A stretch of DNA of 64,000 bases, from positions 44,696-108,695 of the forward strand of contig NZ_SMKK01000002.1 of NCBI RefSeq assembly GCF_004348425.1, given 5' to 3'. The notes below the pieces were generated by a model. That model was not told the DNA's origin. It did not search any database and saw nothing but the letters and a program-made list of their open reading frames with translations. Every line of letters begins with the position of its first letter. Position 1 is the stretch's first letter. Position numbers and translations under genes: made by a program. The DNA comes from Actinomadura sp. 7K507 (GTDB taxonomy: Bacteria; Actinomycetota; Actinomycetes; Streptosporangiales; Streptosporangiaceae). This document shows, piece after piece, positions 50,267 to 59,173 of the stretch.

Positions 50267-51028
50267 GTGGCCGAGTACCGAATCGACGAGCTGGCGCGGC
50301 TGGCCGGAAGCACCGTGCGCAACATCCGCGCCTACCAGGACCGGGCGCTGCTGCCGCCGCCCCGGCTCGAAGGCCGGGTGGGGCTGTACGACGACTCGCA
50401 CCTGGCGCGGCTCCGGCTGATCGGCAAGCTGCTCGGCCGCGGCTACACGTTCGCGATCATCAGGGACCTGCTGACGGCGTGGGAGACCGGCAGGGACGTC
50501 GGGGAGGTCCTCGGGCTGGAGAAGGTCCTCACCGACCCGTGGTCCGACGAGATCCCCGGCACCGCCACCTACGACGAACTCGTCAAGATCTTCGGTGCCG
50601 GGCTGGACGAGGCCGAGTTCGCCGCCATGCGCGACCGGACCATCGCGCTCGGCCTGATCGAGCCGGACGGCGACAAGTACCGGGTGCCGAGCCCGCGGCT
50701 GCTGCACGTGGGCGCCGAGCTGGTCGCCGCCGGAATCCCGCTCGACTCGGTGCTCGACATCGCCGAGCAGATCCGGGACGACTGCGACGTGATCGCGGGC
50801 CGGTTCGTGAACCTCGTCCAGGAGCACGTGTTCGACGGGCTGGAGGAGCAGCCCGTCCCGGGCGGCGAGAAGGTCACCGAGGTCGCGGCGGTGGTGCGCC
50901 GGATGCGGCCGCTGGTGAAGATGGTCGTCGAGCCGTTCATCGCGCGGGCGATGGAGACCCGCGTCCAGGAGGCGCTCGGCGAGCACCTCGAAACGGTCCG
51001 GGACCACCTCGGCGAGAAGCCCGGCTGA
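50267..51028 (+). CDS. MerR-family transcriptional regulator with long C-terminal domain
   Basis: 253 residues. YRIDELARLAGSTVRNIRAY (residues ~4-23) is the MerR HTH and RALLPPPRLEGRVGLYDDSH the wing. The C-terminal ~170 residues are helical and lack the Cys pattern of metal-sensing MerR proteins. GTG at 50267 is used. It diverges from the cyclase gene; TAAGAT near 50222 may be its -10. A shared link to cAMP signalling is possible. Confidence 0.88.
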   Translation: MAEYRIDELARLAGSTVRNIRAYQDRALLPPPRLEGRVGLYDDSHLARLRLIGKLLGRGYTFAIIRDLLTAWETGRDVGEVLGLEKVLTDPWSDEIPGTATYDELVKIFGAGLDEAEFAAMRDRTIALGLIEPDGDKYRVPSPRLLHVGAELVAAGIPLDSVLDIAEQIRDDCDVIAGRFVNLVQEHVFDGLEEQPVPGGEKVTEVAAVVRRMRPLVKMVVEPFIARAMETRVQEALGEHLETVRDHLGEKPG

Positions 51029-51032
51029 GCCG

Positions 51033-52691
51033 TCACAGCAGCGAGGCGCCCCAGACGACGGTCACCTTCTGCTGCGCGCCCTCGGAGTCGGTGAAGGTCA
51101 GGGTGCCCTCGCCGGGCAGGCCGATGATGAACGTGCGCAGAGTGATCTTCAGCTGGGAAGTGCCGTCCTCCGGCATGCCGCCCTGCATCTCCGACAGGAC
51201 GATCTGGTTGGTCGACGACATCGCCGTCCACGTCACCGGGCCGCTCTGGGCCGCGAGGCTGACCTGGGCCTCCTTGGTGCCGTAGAGCTCGACCTTGGCC
51301 GGGTTGACGACGAGGTCACCCGGCCGCGCGGGCGGGTTGGTCGACGACGACGGCGGCGGCCGCGTCGGGTTCGCGGACTCCTCCGGAGTCTTCTCGTCCG
51401 TCTGGGGGCCCACGGGCGGCTGCGCCGAACGGTCGCCGGGGCCGCGCGCCTCGGGTCCCCGGGACGGTTGCGTGTCGGGGCCCGAGCCCCTCGGCGGCGA
51501 CTGTTCCGTGATGGACGGCTGCGGCTCCGTGCGGAACGGCGGCCACGCCAGCGAGCCGCCGGTGATGCCGGGGCCCATGACGAACACGGCGACGAGCGCG
51601 GCGACCAGCGCGCCCGCCATGCCTCCGCCGGTGAACAGCCATCGGCGGGTGAACGGCGAGGGCACGTCCGGCTGGCTCGGCAGGCCGGACGGGGTGAGCG
51701 CGCCGCCGCGCGCGGCGATGTCGGCCCGGTAGCCGGCCAGTTCCGGGTCCGTGGCGGTGTGCATGACGCGGTGGCGCAGCGCCGCGGGCAGCACGGGGGC
51801 GGGTGCCCGCTTGAACAGCGCGGCGGCGGTCACCCGGCTGCGGCGACGGCAGCCGGGGCAGCCGGCGACGTGCAGTTCGGTGGACGGATCGACGGGGGAC
51901 GGCTCGGGACGCCGGTGCAGGACCCGCAGCAGCATCCTGCCGACCGGCCCGCGGGCGCTGGCGGACGGCGCCGGTTCCTGCGGCGTCGTCTCCGGCGGTG
52001 CGGACGGCACGTCCGCCTCGTCCTGCCGGGCGGGGGCGTGGCCGGCGGGGACGGCGACCGGGGACGCCTCCCCGGCGGAGTCGGCGATTCCGGCGGCGCA
52101 GGCCCGGTTGGCGCGCTGGACCTCTTTCTGGAGCGCGGCCTCGATCTCGGTCCGCCCGGCGCGCACCCGCATGGCGGCCCGGCGCGAGGACAGGCCGAGC
52201 GCCGCCCCGAGCCGCGCGGGACGCAGCCCGTGCCGGAACGCCAGGAGCAGCACCTCCTGCTCGACGGCCTCCAGCGTGCCGAGAGCGGCGCGGAACAGGT
52301 CGTGAAGCTCGTCCGAAGGCGGCCAGTCCGGGACGGGGCCGTCCGGTTCGGCACGGTCCAGGAAGGGGATGTCGGAGAACTCGGCGTCCCGGTCCCAGAA
52401 GAGGACCTTCGCCCGGCCGCGCCGGATGCAGCGGCGCCGGGCCGCCCCGTACAGCCAGGAACTCAGGTGCAGGTGGTCGCGCATCCGGGGCGCGCGGCGA
52501 CCTGCGTCGATGAAGGTGTCGTGGACGATGTCGGCGGCGACTTTCGCGTCGCCCGACATTGACAGGGCGTAATCGTAAAGGCGCTCACCGTACTCGTCGT
52601 AGAGCGCGGCGAACGCGGTCTCGTCGCCTTCGTTCAGCCCTTTGACCAGGGTTCGGTCGGCTGTGTGCAACGTGGGGGACAACCTGGGCAT
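51033..52691 (-). CDS. ECF sigma factor fused to anti-sigma-like zinc motif, membrane segment and outer domain
   Basis: 552 residues. Region 2 (about residues 20-95, LYDYALSMSGDAKVAADIVH with DTFIDAG) and region 4 (about 130-185, with SRRAAMRVRAGR) form an ECF sigma. Near residue 273 HVAGCPGC is an H-x3-C-x2-C motif as in ZAS anti-sigma domains. A hydrophobic segment follows at about 348-372 (GALVAALVAVFVMG). Then comes a Pro/Ser/Thr-rich stretch and a C-terminal ~90-residue beta-rich domain (VELYGTKEAQVSLAAQSGPV). The sigma and its membrane inhibitor are thus in one chain. ATG at 52691. The signal it senses is unknown. Confidence 0.85.
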   Translation of the reverse strand: MPRLSPTLHTADRTLVKGLNEGDETAFAALYDEYGERLYDYALSMSGDAKVAADIVHDTFIDAGRRAPRMRDHLHLSSWLYGAARRRCIRRGRAKVLFWDRDAEFSDIPFLDRAEPDGPVPDWPPSDELHDLFRAALGTLEAVEQEVLLLAFRHGLRPARLGAALGLSSRRAAMRVRAGRTEIEAALQKEVQRANRACAAGIADSAGEASPVAVPAGHAPARQDEADVPSAPPETTPQEPAPSASARGPVGRMLLRVLHRRPEPSPVDPSTELHVAGCPGCRRRSRVTAAALFKRAPAPVLPAALRHRVMHTATDPELAGYRADIAARGGALTPSGLPSQPDVPSPFTRRWLFTGGGMAGALVAALVAVFVMGPGITGGSLAWPPFRTEPQPSITEQSPPRGSGPDTQPSRGPEARGPGDRSAQPPVGPQTDEKTPEESANPTRPPPSSSTNPPARPGDLVVNPAKVELYGTKEAQVSLAAQSGPVTWTAMSSTNQIVLSEMQGGMPEDGTSQLKITLRTFIIGLPGEGTLTFTDSEGAQQKVTVVWGASLL

Positions 52692-52902
52692 TCACGCTCC
52701 CGGCAGCGGCATGAGGTGTCCGTCCCCATGGGAGTCGTCCAGACATTCAGCCCACCTTGCATACACCCGCGAACCCCATCCGCACCACATGGTCTGCCGA
52801 AATCACCATTAAGGTGACCCCGGGGTGAGATGCCGCTTCTCTCCGTGATCACGGTACCAATGACTCGGCGTCAGAATCGAGTCAGCGGCCCGATCCGGCC
52901 GC

Positions 52903-52926
52903 GGGGCGCCCGCCTCCGGGCGCCCC
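52903..52926 (-). terminator. GC-rich hairpin after the FadD-like gene
   Basis: GGGGCGCCCG (52903-52912) and CGGGCGCCCC (52917-52926) form a perfect 10-bp stem with a CCTC loop just after the FadD stop on the minus strand. There is no clear T-run. Confidence 0.5.
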
Positions 52927-52938
52927 GGCCGCCACCGG

Positions 52939-54561
52939 TCACCCTTCGCGCCGGACCTCCAGTTCACCGTCCGCATAACGGCGCCGCAGGACCTTCTTGT
53001 CGAATTTTCCCACGCTGGTCTTCGGGACCTCGGCGATGAAAGCCCAGCGCTCGGGAAGCTGCCATTTCGCGATCCGCCCGGACAGGAACTCCCTGAGCTG
53101 CGCCGCCGTCACCGAGGCCCCGTCGCGGACGACGACCGACGCGAGCGGGCGCTCCTGCCACCGGTCGTCGGGGACGCCGACCACGGCCGCCTCGACCACG
53201 TCCGGATGAGCCATCAGGTGGTTCTCCAGCTCCACCGACGAGATCCACTCGCCGCCCGACTTGATGACGTCCTTCGCCCGGTCGGTGAGCGTCAGGAACC
53301 CGCCGGCCGACAGCGTCCCGACGTCGCCCGTGCGCAGCCAGCCGTCGTGGAACTTCCCGGGATCCTCGTCCAGATAGTACGAACCGGTGATCCACGGCCC
53401 GCGGATCTCGACCTCGCCGACGGCCTCGCCGTCGTTGGCCAGCACGACGTCGCCGTCACCGACGATGCGCATCTCCAGCCCGGCGAGGACGCGCCCCTGG
53501 CTGATCCTGGCGTCCCACTCCTCCTCGCCCTCGGCCCCGGCCGGCGGGTGCGCCACCGACGCGACCGGCGAGGTCTCCGTCATCCCCCACGCCTGGACGA
53601 TCCGCACCCCGATCTCGTCGAAACCGCGCATCAGCGCCGCCGGAACGGCCGACCCGCCGCACGGCACGAGCCGCAGCGAACCGAGGTCGGACCCGTGCTC
53701 CTTCGCGTGGCGCAGGACGTCCGCCCAGATCGTCGGCACCGCCCCCGCGACCGTTGGACGCTCGGTCTCGATGAGCCGGACGAGCGGCTCGGCCTGCATG
53801 AACCGGTCCGGCATGACCAGCGCCGCACCCGCCATGATCGCCGCGTAGGGCAGTCCCCACGCGTTGGCGTGGAACATCGGCACCACCGGCAGGACGACAT
53901 CGGAGGCGCTCAGCCCGATCGCGTTGCCGGTGCACGTCGCCATCGAGTGCAGGTAGGCCGACCGGTGCGAGTACACGACGCCCTTGGGGTTCCCGGTCGT
54001 GCCGCTGGTGTAGCACATCGCGGCGGCGGACCGTTCGTCGATCTCGGGCCACTCGAACGTGGCGGGCGCCGCCGCGAGCAGTTCCTCGTAGTCGTGCAGC
54101 TCCTTGCCGGCGGCGTCCAGCGGCGTCCTGTCGCCCGCCCCCACGACGACCACGTGCCGGACCGTCTTGAGCTGCGGCAGGACCGGCGCCAGCAGCGGGA
54201 TCAGCGAGCCGTCGACGATGACGACCTGGTCCTCGGCGTGGTTGGCGATGTAGACGAGCTGGTCGGGGAACAGTCTCAGGTTGAGGGTGTGCAGGACGGC
54301 GCCCATCGACGGGACCGCCAGGTACGCCTCCAGGTGCTCGGTGTTGTTCCACATGAACGTGGCGACGCGCTGATCGCCGTCCACGCCGAGCCCGCGAAGC
54401 GCCCCGGCGAGCCGGGCGGCCCGCTCACCGACTTCGGCGTAGGTACGGCGCCTGGCCCCGTCCCCGGTCCAGGTGGACACCTGGGCGTCCCCGAAGACGT
54501 CCGCCCCGTAGCGCATGATCGTCGTTATCGTCAGCGGGAAATCCTGCATCGTGCTCCACAT
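52939..54561 (-). CDS. Long-chain acyl-CoA synthetase (FadD-like)
   Basis: 540 residues. MCYTSGTTGNPKGVVYSHRS is the P-loop motif. QAWGMTETSPVAS, GWLRTGDVGTLSAGGFLTLTDR and the Lys in VPKTSVGKFDKKVL complete the ANL signature. The N-terminus (MQDFPLTITTIMRYGADVFG) is typical of fatty acyl-CoA ligases annotated as medium/long-chain. ATG at 54561 follows GGAGGGG; ATG at 54549 is possible. It stands alone, outside the two regulatory motifs, so a link to the catabolic locus is not shown. Confidence 0.93.
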   Translation of the reverse strand: MWSTMQDFPLTITTIMRYGADVFGDAQVSTWTGDGARRRTYAEVGERAARLAGALRGLGVDGDQRVATFMWNNTEHLEAYLAVPSMGAVLHTLNLRLFPDQLVYIANHAEDQVVIVDGSLIPLLAPVLPQLKTVRHVVVVGAGDRTPLDAAGKELHDYEELLAAAPATFEWPEIDERSAAAMCYTSGTTGNPKGVVYSHRSAYLHSMATCTGNAIGLSASDVVLPVVPMFHANAWGLPYAAIMAGAALVMPDRFMQAEPLVRLIETERPTVAGAVPTIWADVLRHAKEHGSDLGSLRLVPCGGSAVPAALMRGFDEIGVRIVQAWGMTETSPVASVAHPPAGAEGEEEWDARISQGRVLAGLEMRIVGDGDVVLANDGEAVGEVEIRGPWITGSYYLDEDPGKFHDGWLRTGDVGTLSAGGFLTLTDRAKDVIKSGGEWISSVELENHLMAHPDVVEAAVVGVPDDRWQERPLASVVVRDGASVTAAQLREFLSGRIAKWQLPERWAFIAEVPKTSVGKFDKKVLRRRYADGELEVRREG

Positions 54562-54667
54562 AGCGAAGCCCCTCCAGCTCGCAGCAGATTCCAGAACCGG
54601 ATTCTTGCAGTGTTGTCGCGTTTATGGCAGTGCCCGGGTCGTCGCGTGCTCGCGGCGACGGCCGGGG

Positions 54668-55159
54668 TCAGTGCAACTGGTCGTCTTCGCGGAGTTTGGT
54701 CATGGCCCGGGAGACGGTGGACTTGACGGTGCCGACGCTCACGCCGAGGAGATCGGCGATCTCCCTTTCGGACATGTCCTCGTAGTAGCGGAGCATGACG
54801 GTGAGGCGCTGCCGTTCGGGGAGGCGGCGGAGCGCGCGGCCGAGGGCGTCGCGCATCTCGGAGCGGCGGGTGTGGTCGTCGGCGCTGGGGCGGTCGGGAA
54901 GCTGGTCGGTCGGGTAGACGTCCAGTTTCCGGCGCCGCCACCAGGAGATCTGCGTGTTGACCATGGCGCGGCGGACGTAGCCGTCCACGGCGGCGCGGTC
55001 CTTGATGCGGTCCCAGGCCAGGTAGGTCTTGGCGAGGGCGGCCTGGAGGAGGTCCTCGGCCTCGACGCGGTCGCTGGTCAGCTGGGTCGCGGCGCGCAGC
55101 AGCACGGCCCGGCGCTCCGCCACGTACGAGCGGAACTCCTCGTGCCGCGTCCTGTTCAC
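54668..55159 (-). CDS. SigE-family ECF RNA polymerase sigma factor
   Basis: 163 residues. Region 2 carries DRVEAEDLLQAALAKTYLAW and region 4 LPERQRLTVMLRYYEDMSEREIA followed by LLGVSVGTVKSTVSRAMTKL, typical of the actinobacterial SigE-type ECF group. No anti-sigma gene is adjacent. GTG at 55159 is taken as start, with a weak ribosome site. It diverges from the Cys-rich protein gene. Confidence 0.92.
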   Translation of the reverse strand: MNRTRHEEFRSYVAERRAVLLRAATQLTSDRVEAEDLLQAALAKTYLAWDRIKDRAAVDGYVRRAMVNTQISWWRRRKLDVYPTDQLPDRPSADDHTRRSEMRDALGRALRRLPERQRLTVMLRYYEDMSEREIADLLGVSVGTVKSTVSRAMTKLREDDQLH

Positions 55160-55437
55160 TAGACCACCGGGCCAGGGGTTGCGGAGCCACCTCGACCTTT
55201 CCAGGGCCGTGCGTGCTCCCGGTATGGTCGACGATCGCACGCGGATCGCAATTTCGGGCCTACATAAAGGCTATATCCGGGTCAACCGGAGGATAATCTT
55301 CATCCGAGGTAGATCAAACCTCTTCCACCAGCTGACTTATCGCGACAAATCCGTCGACAAGGCCAGTCACCGCACGTGACCCTTGACTCACTGTCTCACC
55401 GCCTGTGACCCACAGTGATCAACGCCGGAGTCCTGCG

Positions 55438-56517
55438 ATGCCACCACCCGACCTCCGCGGAGCGAGCCGCCGCCGCCACCGCACGGCCGTCCTCGCACCA
55501 CCCCCACGCGCGGGCCTCCGCGCCCGCACAGCCGATCCGCTGGAGGTAGTGACCGGCACGATCCTCGACGCGAGCCCGCACCTCCTGATCATCGGCACCA
55601 CACCCAGCACGCCGCCGCGCCCACCGCCCCGCACGGCGGATCACCAGCCGCCGCGTGCACCAGGACGGTCGCCCGGCAGCGCGGATCGGCAGACGCCGGG
55701 CGAGAGGGTGATCCGGGTCGCGATGAGTGAGGACGCGTCGGTCTGGCACGGCGGGCGCGGGGGCCTCGCCGCGCTGCGGCCGGGGCGGTCCGTGGTCGTC
55801 CGGATGAGGGACGGCGGGATCGGCGCCGACCGCGTCTGGGTCGACATCGGCCGGGTCAGCGGCACGATTCTGGCGTGCGAGAGGGACACCGTGGAGGTGG
55901 ACATGGGTCCCCATCGGGGGCGGGCGCATGTGGTGATCCCTCCGCACGCCTTCGAGCGGGTGCTGGTCCGGCATCCGCGGCTGGAGCCCGGATACCTGAT
56001 CGACGTGATCTGCGTGTGGTCGCCGAGCGGCCCGCTGGCGGTGCGTCCGGGCACGTCGCAGCCCGGCTACCGGGCGGACGACCTCGCCGCGCCCGAGGCG
56101 GCCGTGCCCGTGCCCGGCGTGCTGCGCGGGACGGCGACCTGGTTCGGGGCGCCGGCCGGCGAGACTCCGGACGGGGCGGCCTACCCGGCGGTCGATTCCG
56201 AGGGGGACGCCGGGGGATGCGCGGACGCCCCGTCCGGTTGCGTCCCGTTCCCGTACCTGTCGCTCGGCAGCGAGATCGCCGTCCACAACGAGTGCGGCGA
56301 GCGCGCCGTCTCCGTGCCGGTGGTGGAGTGCGGCTGCATGGCGGCCCGCTTCTGCGACCGGTGCGTGGAATGCGACGCGTCCCCGCGCGGACGGATCGTC
56401 GAGCTGACGCCCGCCGCGTTCGCGGGGCTCGGCGGCGACCTGGAGGCGGGCTGCTTCAACGTCGCCGTCCGCCCGGGTGCGCCGTCCGAGGCGGCGGGGA
56501 GGACCGCGCAATGGTGA
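55438..56517 (+). CDS. RlpA-like double-psi barrel protein, Cys-rich
   Basis: 359 residues. The N-terminal ~80 residues are Pro/Arg-rich and disordered; the middle has no assigned domain. From about residue 240 the sequence GTATWFGAPAG, LGSEIAVHNECGERAVSVPV and GRIVELTPAAFAGLGG matches the RlpA-type double-psi beta barrel. The barrel has about nine cysteines, including ECGC, FCDRCVECD. No signal peptide is visible. ATG at 55438 follows CGGAG; an in-frame GTG at 55405 is possible. Its end overlaps the MauE-like gene by seven bases, suggesting a redox-linked pair. Confidence 0.7.
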   Translation: MPPPDLRGASRRRHRTAVLAPPPRAGLRARTADPLEVVTGTILDASPHLLIIGTTPSTPPRPPPRTADHQPPRAPGRSPGSADRQTPGERVIRVAMSEDASVWHGGRGGLAALRPGRSVVVRMRDGGIGADRVWVDIGRVSGTILACERDTVEVDMGPHRGRAHVVIPPHAFERVLVRHPRLEPGYLIDVICVWSPSGPLAVRPGTSQPGYRADDLAAPEAAVPVPGVLRGTATWFGAPAGETPDGAAYPAVDSEGDAGGCADAPSGCVPFPYLSLGSEIAVHNECGERAVSVPVVECGCMAARFCDRCVECDASPRGRIVELTPAAFAGLGGDLEAGCFNVAVRPGAPSEAAGRTAQW

Positions 56518-57350
56518 CGACGTTCCAGAACTCGCAGGTGCTGCTGCTGGCGGCGGTGCTGCTGGCGGCGTGCCTGGCGAAGCTGACGGTCCGGGAGCAG
56601 CCGGCGGGCGAGCCCGACCGCGTCCACGGCGTGCCGGTGCCGGCCGGGCTCGCGCGGCTTTCGGCGCTGCGCGACAGCCGCACGATGATGCTCGGCCTCG
56701 GGCTCGGCGAGGGAATCCTCGGGCTGGCGCTGCTGGTGACCTCGCACCTGTCGGTGCGGCTCGCGACGGCGCTGGCGTTCGTCGCCGCGACCTGGGTGGT
56801 CAGCGAGCTGCGGGTCGGCCGCCCGGACGCCGGGTGCGGCTGTTTCGGCGGGCTGAGCGGCAAGAGGGTAGGGCGGCGGAGCGTGCTGAGGGCCGTGCTG
56901 TTCACGGGCGCCGCCGTCACCTCGCTGGGGGCGCCGCTCGCCGGCCTGGACGTGCTGCGGGACGTCCAGGTGCAGGTCGGGCTCGTACTCGCGGCGGAAC
57001 TCGCGCTGTTCGCGGCGCTGTCGCCGGAGCTGTCGGCGCTGCTCGAACGCCGCCGGCTGCCGCACGGTCACGGCCGTCCGGCGATGCCGTGCGAGCGGCG
57101 GCGCAGCCCGGTCCAGGAGACGTACGTGACCATGTACCAGAGCTCCGCGTGGCTGCGGCACGAGGACGTCATCGCGAGCGCGGTGCCGCTGGACGTGTGG
57201 CGGGAGGGCTGCTGGCGTTTCGTGGTCTACCCGGCCCGGGTGGACGAGCAGGACATGGAGATCGTGTTCGCGGTGTCGACCGCCGAACGGGACAGGACCG
57301 TCCGATCGGCCCTGGTAACACCGGAAACGGCCGTGCCTTCCGCTCTCTAA
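56511..57350 (+). CDS. MauE/DoxX-like redox-associated membrane protein with extra C-terminal domain
   Basis: 279 residues. Four membrane segments include LLLAAVLLAACLAKL and LATALAFVAATWVVSELRVG; GCGCFGGLSGKRV near residue 108 is the Cys-containing loop typical of MauE-type proteins, which assist disulfide formation. After about residue 180 a soluble ~95-residue extension (YQSSAWLRHEDVIASAVPLD) is unlike MauE and unassigned. ATG at 56511 overlaps the preceding gene. It could act as redox partner of the Cys-rich barrel. Confidence 0.78.
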   Translation: MVTTFQNSQVLLLAAVLLAACLAKLTVREQPAGEPDRVHGVPVPAGLARLSALRDSRTMMLGLGLGEGILGLALLVTSHLSVRLATALAFVAATWVVSELRVGRPDAGCGCFGGLSGKRVGRRSVLRAVLFTGAAVTSLGAPLAGLDVLRDVQVQVGLVLAAELALFAALSPELSALLERRRLPHGHGRPAMPCERRRSPVQETYVTMYQSSAWLRHEDVIASAVPLDVWREGCWRFVVYPARVDEQDMEIVFAVSTAERDRTVRSALVTPETAVPSAL

Positions 57351-57352
57351 CC

Positions 57353-57376
57353 CACTCTTGGACACGTCCAAGAGTG
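57353..57376. terminator. Perfect inverted repeat after the MauE-like gene
   Basis: CACTCTTGGAC and GTCCAAGAGTG, 11 bp each with a 2-base centre (AC), directly after the stop codon at 57350. Could be an operator or a terminator stem; there is no T-run. Confidence 0.5.
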
Positions 57377-57577
57377 CCTTAGAAAGCCCTCGCGGCGATG
57401 TCCCGCTGGTTGACGCTGCGAGCACCCCTCTTCAACTCTCTAGGGATTTCTACAAGAGATTCAAGAAAGCGTTAGAAAAACCCAGAGGGCATGCGAGGAG
57501 AATCTATGGCTTTCTACGGCCACCACTAGATGGCCGAATACTTGGCTGACGATCTGGTTCGATGCAGCCTTCTACCC
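57377..57577. other. Gene-free, relatively AT-rich stretch with no assigned function
   Basis: Between convergent genes, about 45-50 % GC by eye against about 72 % in neighbouring genes. A 63-codon open frame (57358-57549) is not convincing: it begins inside the inverted repeat and codes mainly basic residues without codon bias. TCTCTAG motifs recur. It may be a remnant of a transferred segment. Confidence 0.4.
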
Positions 57578-57601
57578 GTCTCTAGCATTCTCGCTAGAGA
57601 C
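57578..57601. terminator. Hairpin before the AAA ATPase gene end
   Basis: GTCTCTAGC and GCTAGAGAC form a 9-bp stem around ATTCTC, 27 bases beyond the stop of the minus-strand ATPase gene. Likely a terminator of that gene. Confidence 0.55.
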
Positions 57602-57627
57602 CTCTATGAAGACGAAGGGTCCGGCTG

Positions 57628-58821
57628 TCAGGCGGGTTGGGAGCGGAGGAACTTGCCGAAGTGCGGCACGGTGAACGCGACCAGGCCGCGTTCGGCGCTG
57701 TAGATGAGGCCCTTCTTGATGAGTCCGTCACGGGCGGGCGACAGGCTGGACGGTTTGCGGCCCAGTTCGTCGGCGACGGACGCGGTGGACACCGGGTCGT
57801 CGCCGAGCATGGCCATCGCGCGCATGTAGTCGCGCTCGGCCGGGGTGGCGCGCTCGTAGCGGCTGCCGAAGAAGCCGACCGCGAGTTCGCTCTCCGCCTC
57901 CGGCGCGGCGACCTTGATGTCGTCGGCGGTGATCGGGGTGTCGGGTGCCACGTCCCAGACGACCTTGGCGTACGCCTGGACGAAGTAGGGATAGCCGTCG
58001 GCCGCGCCGTACAGCGCGTCGAGAGCGTCCTCGGTGAAGGTGACCTCCTCACGTCCGGCGGGAGCCAGCAAAGCGAAGTCGGCGGACTCGCGGTCGAGGC
58101 GGTCTATGCGCGCGTAGCGGAACAGCCGCTCGGAGTAGGACTTGCTCGCCGACAGGACGGCCGGCAGATGCGGGAGCCCGGCACCGACCACGATCAGCGG
58201 CCCGCCGACCTGCGACAGCTCATGGCACGCGGCGCACAGCGCGGAGACGTCGTCGGCCGGGATGTCCTGCATCTCGTCCACGAACAGCGCGATCCCGGCG
58301 CCGACATCGGTCGCGACGGAGGCGGCGTCGACGAACAGCTCGGTCAGGTCGATCTCCAGGTCGCCGGAGTCGGCGCGTCCGCGCGAGGCGGGCACGTCGA
58401 TACCGGGCTGCCAGCGGTGCACCCGGGCCTTCGCCTTGCCGGACGGCTCCGGCTCGGCCTGCGCGAACGCCTTCAGCACGCCGAGGAACTCCTCGATGCG
58501 GTCGGGCGCGCGATGCCGGGGCGCCAGCTCCCGGACGGCCCGGTGCAGCGCCGAGGCGACCGGCCGCCGGATCGACTGGTCGGGGCGGGCCTCGATCTTC
58601 CCGGTCCCCCACAGCCGCTGGATCGCCATCGACCGGAACGCGTTGAGCAGCACGGTCTTGCCCACCCCGCGCAGCCCGGTGACGATCATGCTGCGCTCGG
58701 GACGGCCGCGGGCCACCCGTTCGATCACCACCTCGAACTGCTTGAGCTCACGGTCGCGGCCGGCCAGCTCCGGGGGGCGCTGCCCGGCGCCAGGGGCATA
58801 GGGATTGCGCACGGGGTCCAC
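57628..58821 (-). CDS. AAA ATPase with C-terminal winged helix
   Basis: 397 residues from GTG at 58821. DPVRNPYAPGAGQRPPELAG leads into the Walker A MIVTGLRGVGKTVLLN (about residue 45). ALFVDEMQDIPADD is the Walker B. A C-terminal winged-helix region (SVADELGRKPSSLSPARDGL) may bind DNA. Similar actinobacterial proteins start at this point. An in-frame ATG at 58956 with GGGGAGG upstream would add 45 residues, part of which uses rare AT-rich codons and looks promoter-like. Function is unknown; related to ORC/Cdc6-like or STAND ATPases. Confidence 0.82.
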   Translation of the reverse strand: MDPVRNPYAPGAGQRPPELAGRDRELKQFEVVIERVARGRPERSMIVTGLRGVGKTVLLNAFRSMAIQRLWGTGKIEARPDQSIRRPVASALHRAVRELAPRHRAPDRIEEFLGVLKAFAQAEPEPSGKAKARVHRWQPGIDVPASRGRADSGDLEIDLTELFVDAASVATDVGAGIALFVDEMQDIPADDVSALCAACHELSQVGGPLIVVGAGLPHLPAVLSASKSYSERLFRYARIDRLDRESADFALLAPAGREEVTFTEDALDALYGAADGYPYFVQAYAKVVWDVAPDTPITADDIKVAAPEAESELAVGFFGSRYERATPAERDYMRAMAMLGDDPVSTASVADELGRKPSSLSPARDGLIKKGLIYSAERGLVAFTVPHFGKFLRSQPA

Positions 58822-58997
58822 GCTCTCGGACTCTATGAGGCGATATAGCTGAGGGCGTAGATTTACGTAGAAACCGCTGCGGCGTGTCGCGTGCTCCCGC
58901 CGCCGCCCGCAGCGCGCGGGAGCGTCCACCCCCTTCTCGGCCACCGTCGCCACCATGGCGCCTCCCCAGGCGAGCGCGTCCAGATCCGTCGAACTTC

Positions 58998-59015
58998 TGT
59001 TCGACTATTCGAACA
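58998..59015. promoter_or_regulatory. Operator-like inverted repeat upstream of the AAA ATPase
   Basis: TGTTCGA-CTAT-TCGAACA. It has the inside-out layout of the LexA box (TCGAAC-N4-GTTCGA), so is not a normal SOS box. It lies about 40 bases before the alternative ATG at 58956. Confidence 0.4.
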
Positions 59016-59072
59016 CAGTAGCGCACGCCGCCGCCCCCGTCATCCGAACCCGCGACTCCCGTCGGCGGATCC

Positions 59073-59124
59073 GGAAAAGAGAACGGCCACGTGCCACCAA
59101 TGCGGGGTGGGCAGCACGTGGCCG
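59073..59124 (-). terminator. Rho-independent terminator of the pirin gene
   Basis: CGGCCACGTGC (59084-59094) and GCACGTGGCCG (59114-59124) form an 11-bp stem. On the minus strand it is followed by TTCTCTTTTCC. Confidence 0.8.
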
Positions 59125-59173
59125 CTCGGCGGGGTCCGGCCGCGGGCGTCCGCCCGCGGCCGGGAGTCGCAGG

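Larger units (their letters stand above)
58822..59173. other. Intergenic stretch between the ATPase and pirin genes
   Basis: About 350 bases. It holds the possible extended ATPase N-terminus (58822-58956), an inverted repeat at 58998-59015 and a terminator hairpin for the pirin gene at 59084-59124. No further coding potential is evident. Confidence 0.6.

Noticed and set aside
55405..55437. GTG at 55405 as start of the Cys-rich protein
   Set aside because: The ATG at 55438 has CGGAG at good spacing; the upstream codons show no conserved content.
57358..57549. 63-codon open frame in the low-GC stretch
   Set aside because: Begins within an inverted repeat, has no convincing ribosome site, no family match and no codon bias.
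58998..59015. SOS/LexA box upstream of the AAA ATPase
   Set aside because: Halves are in the reverse order (GTTCGA then TCGAAC) relative to the actinobacterial LexA consensus.
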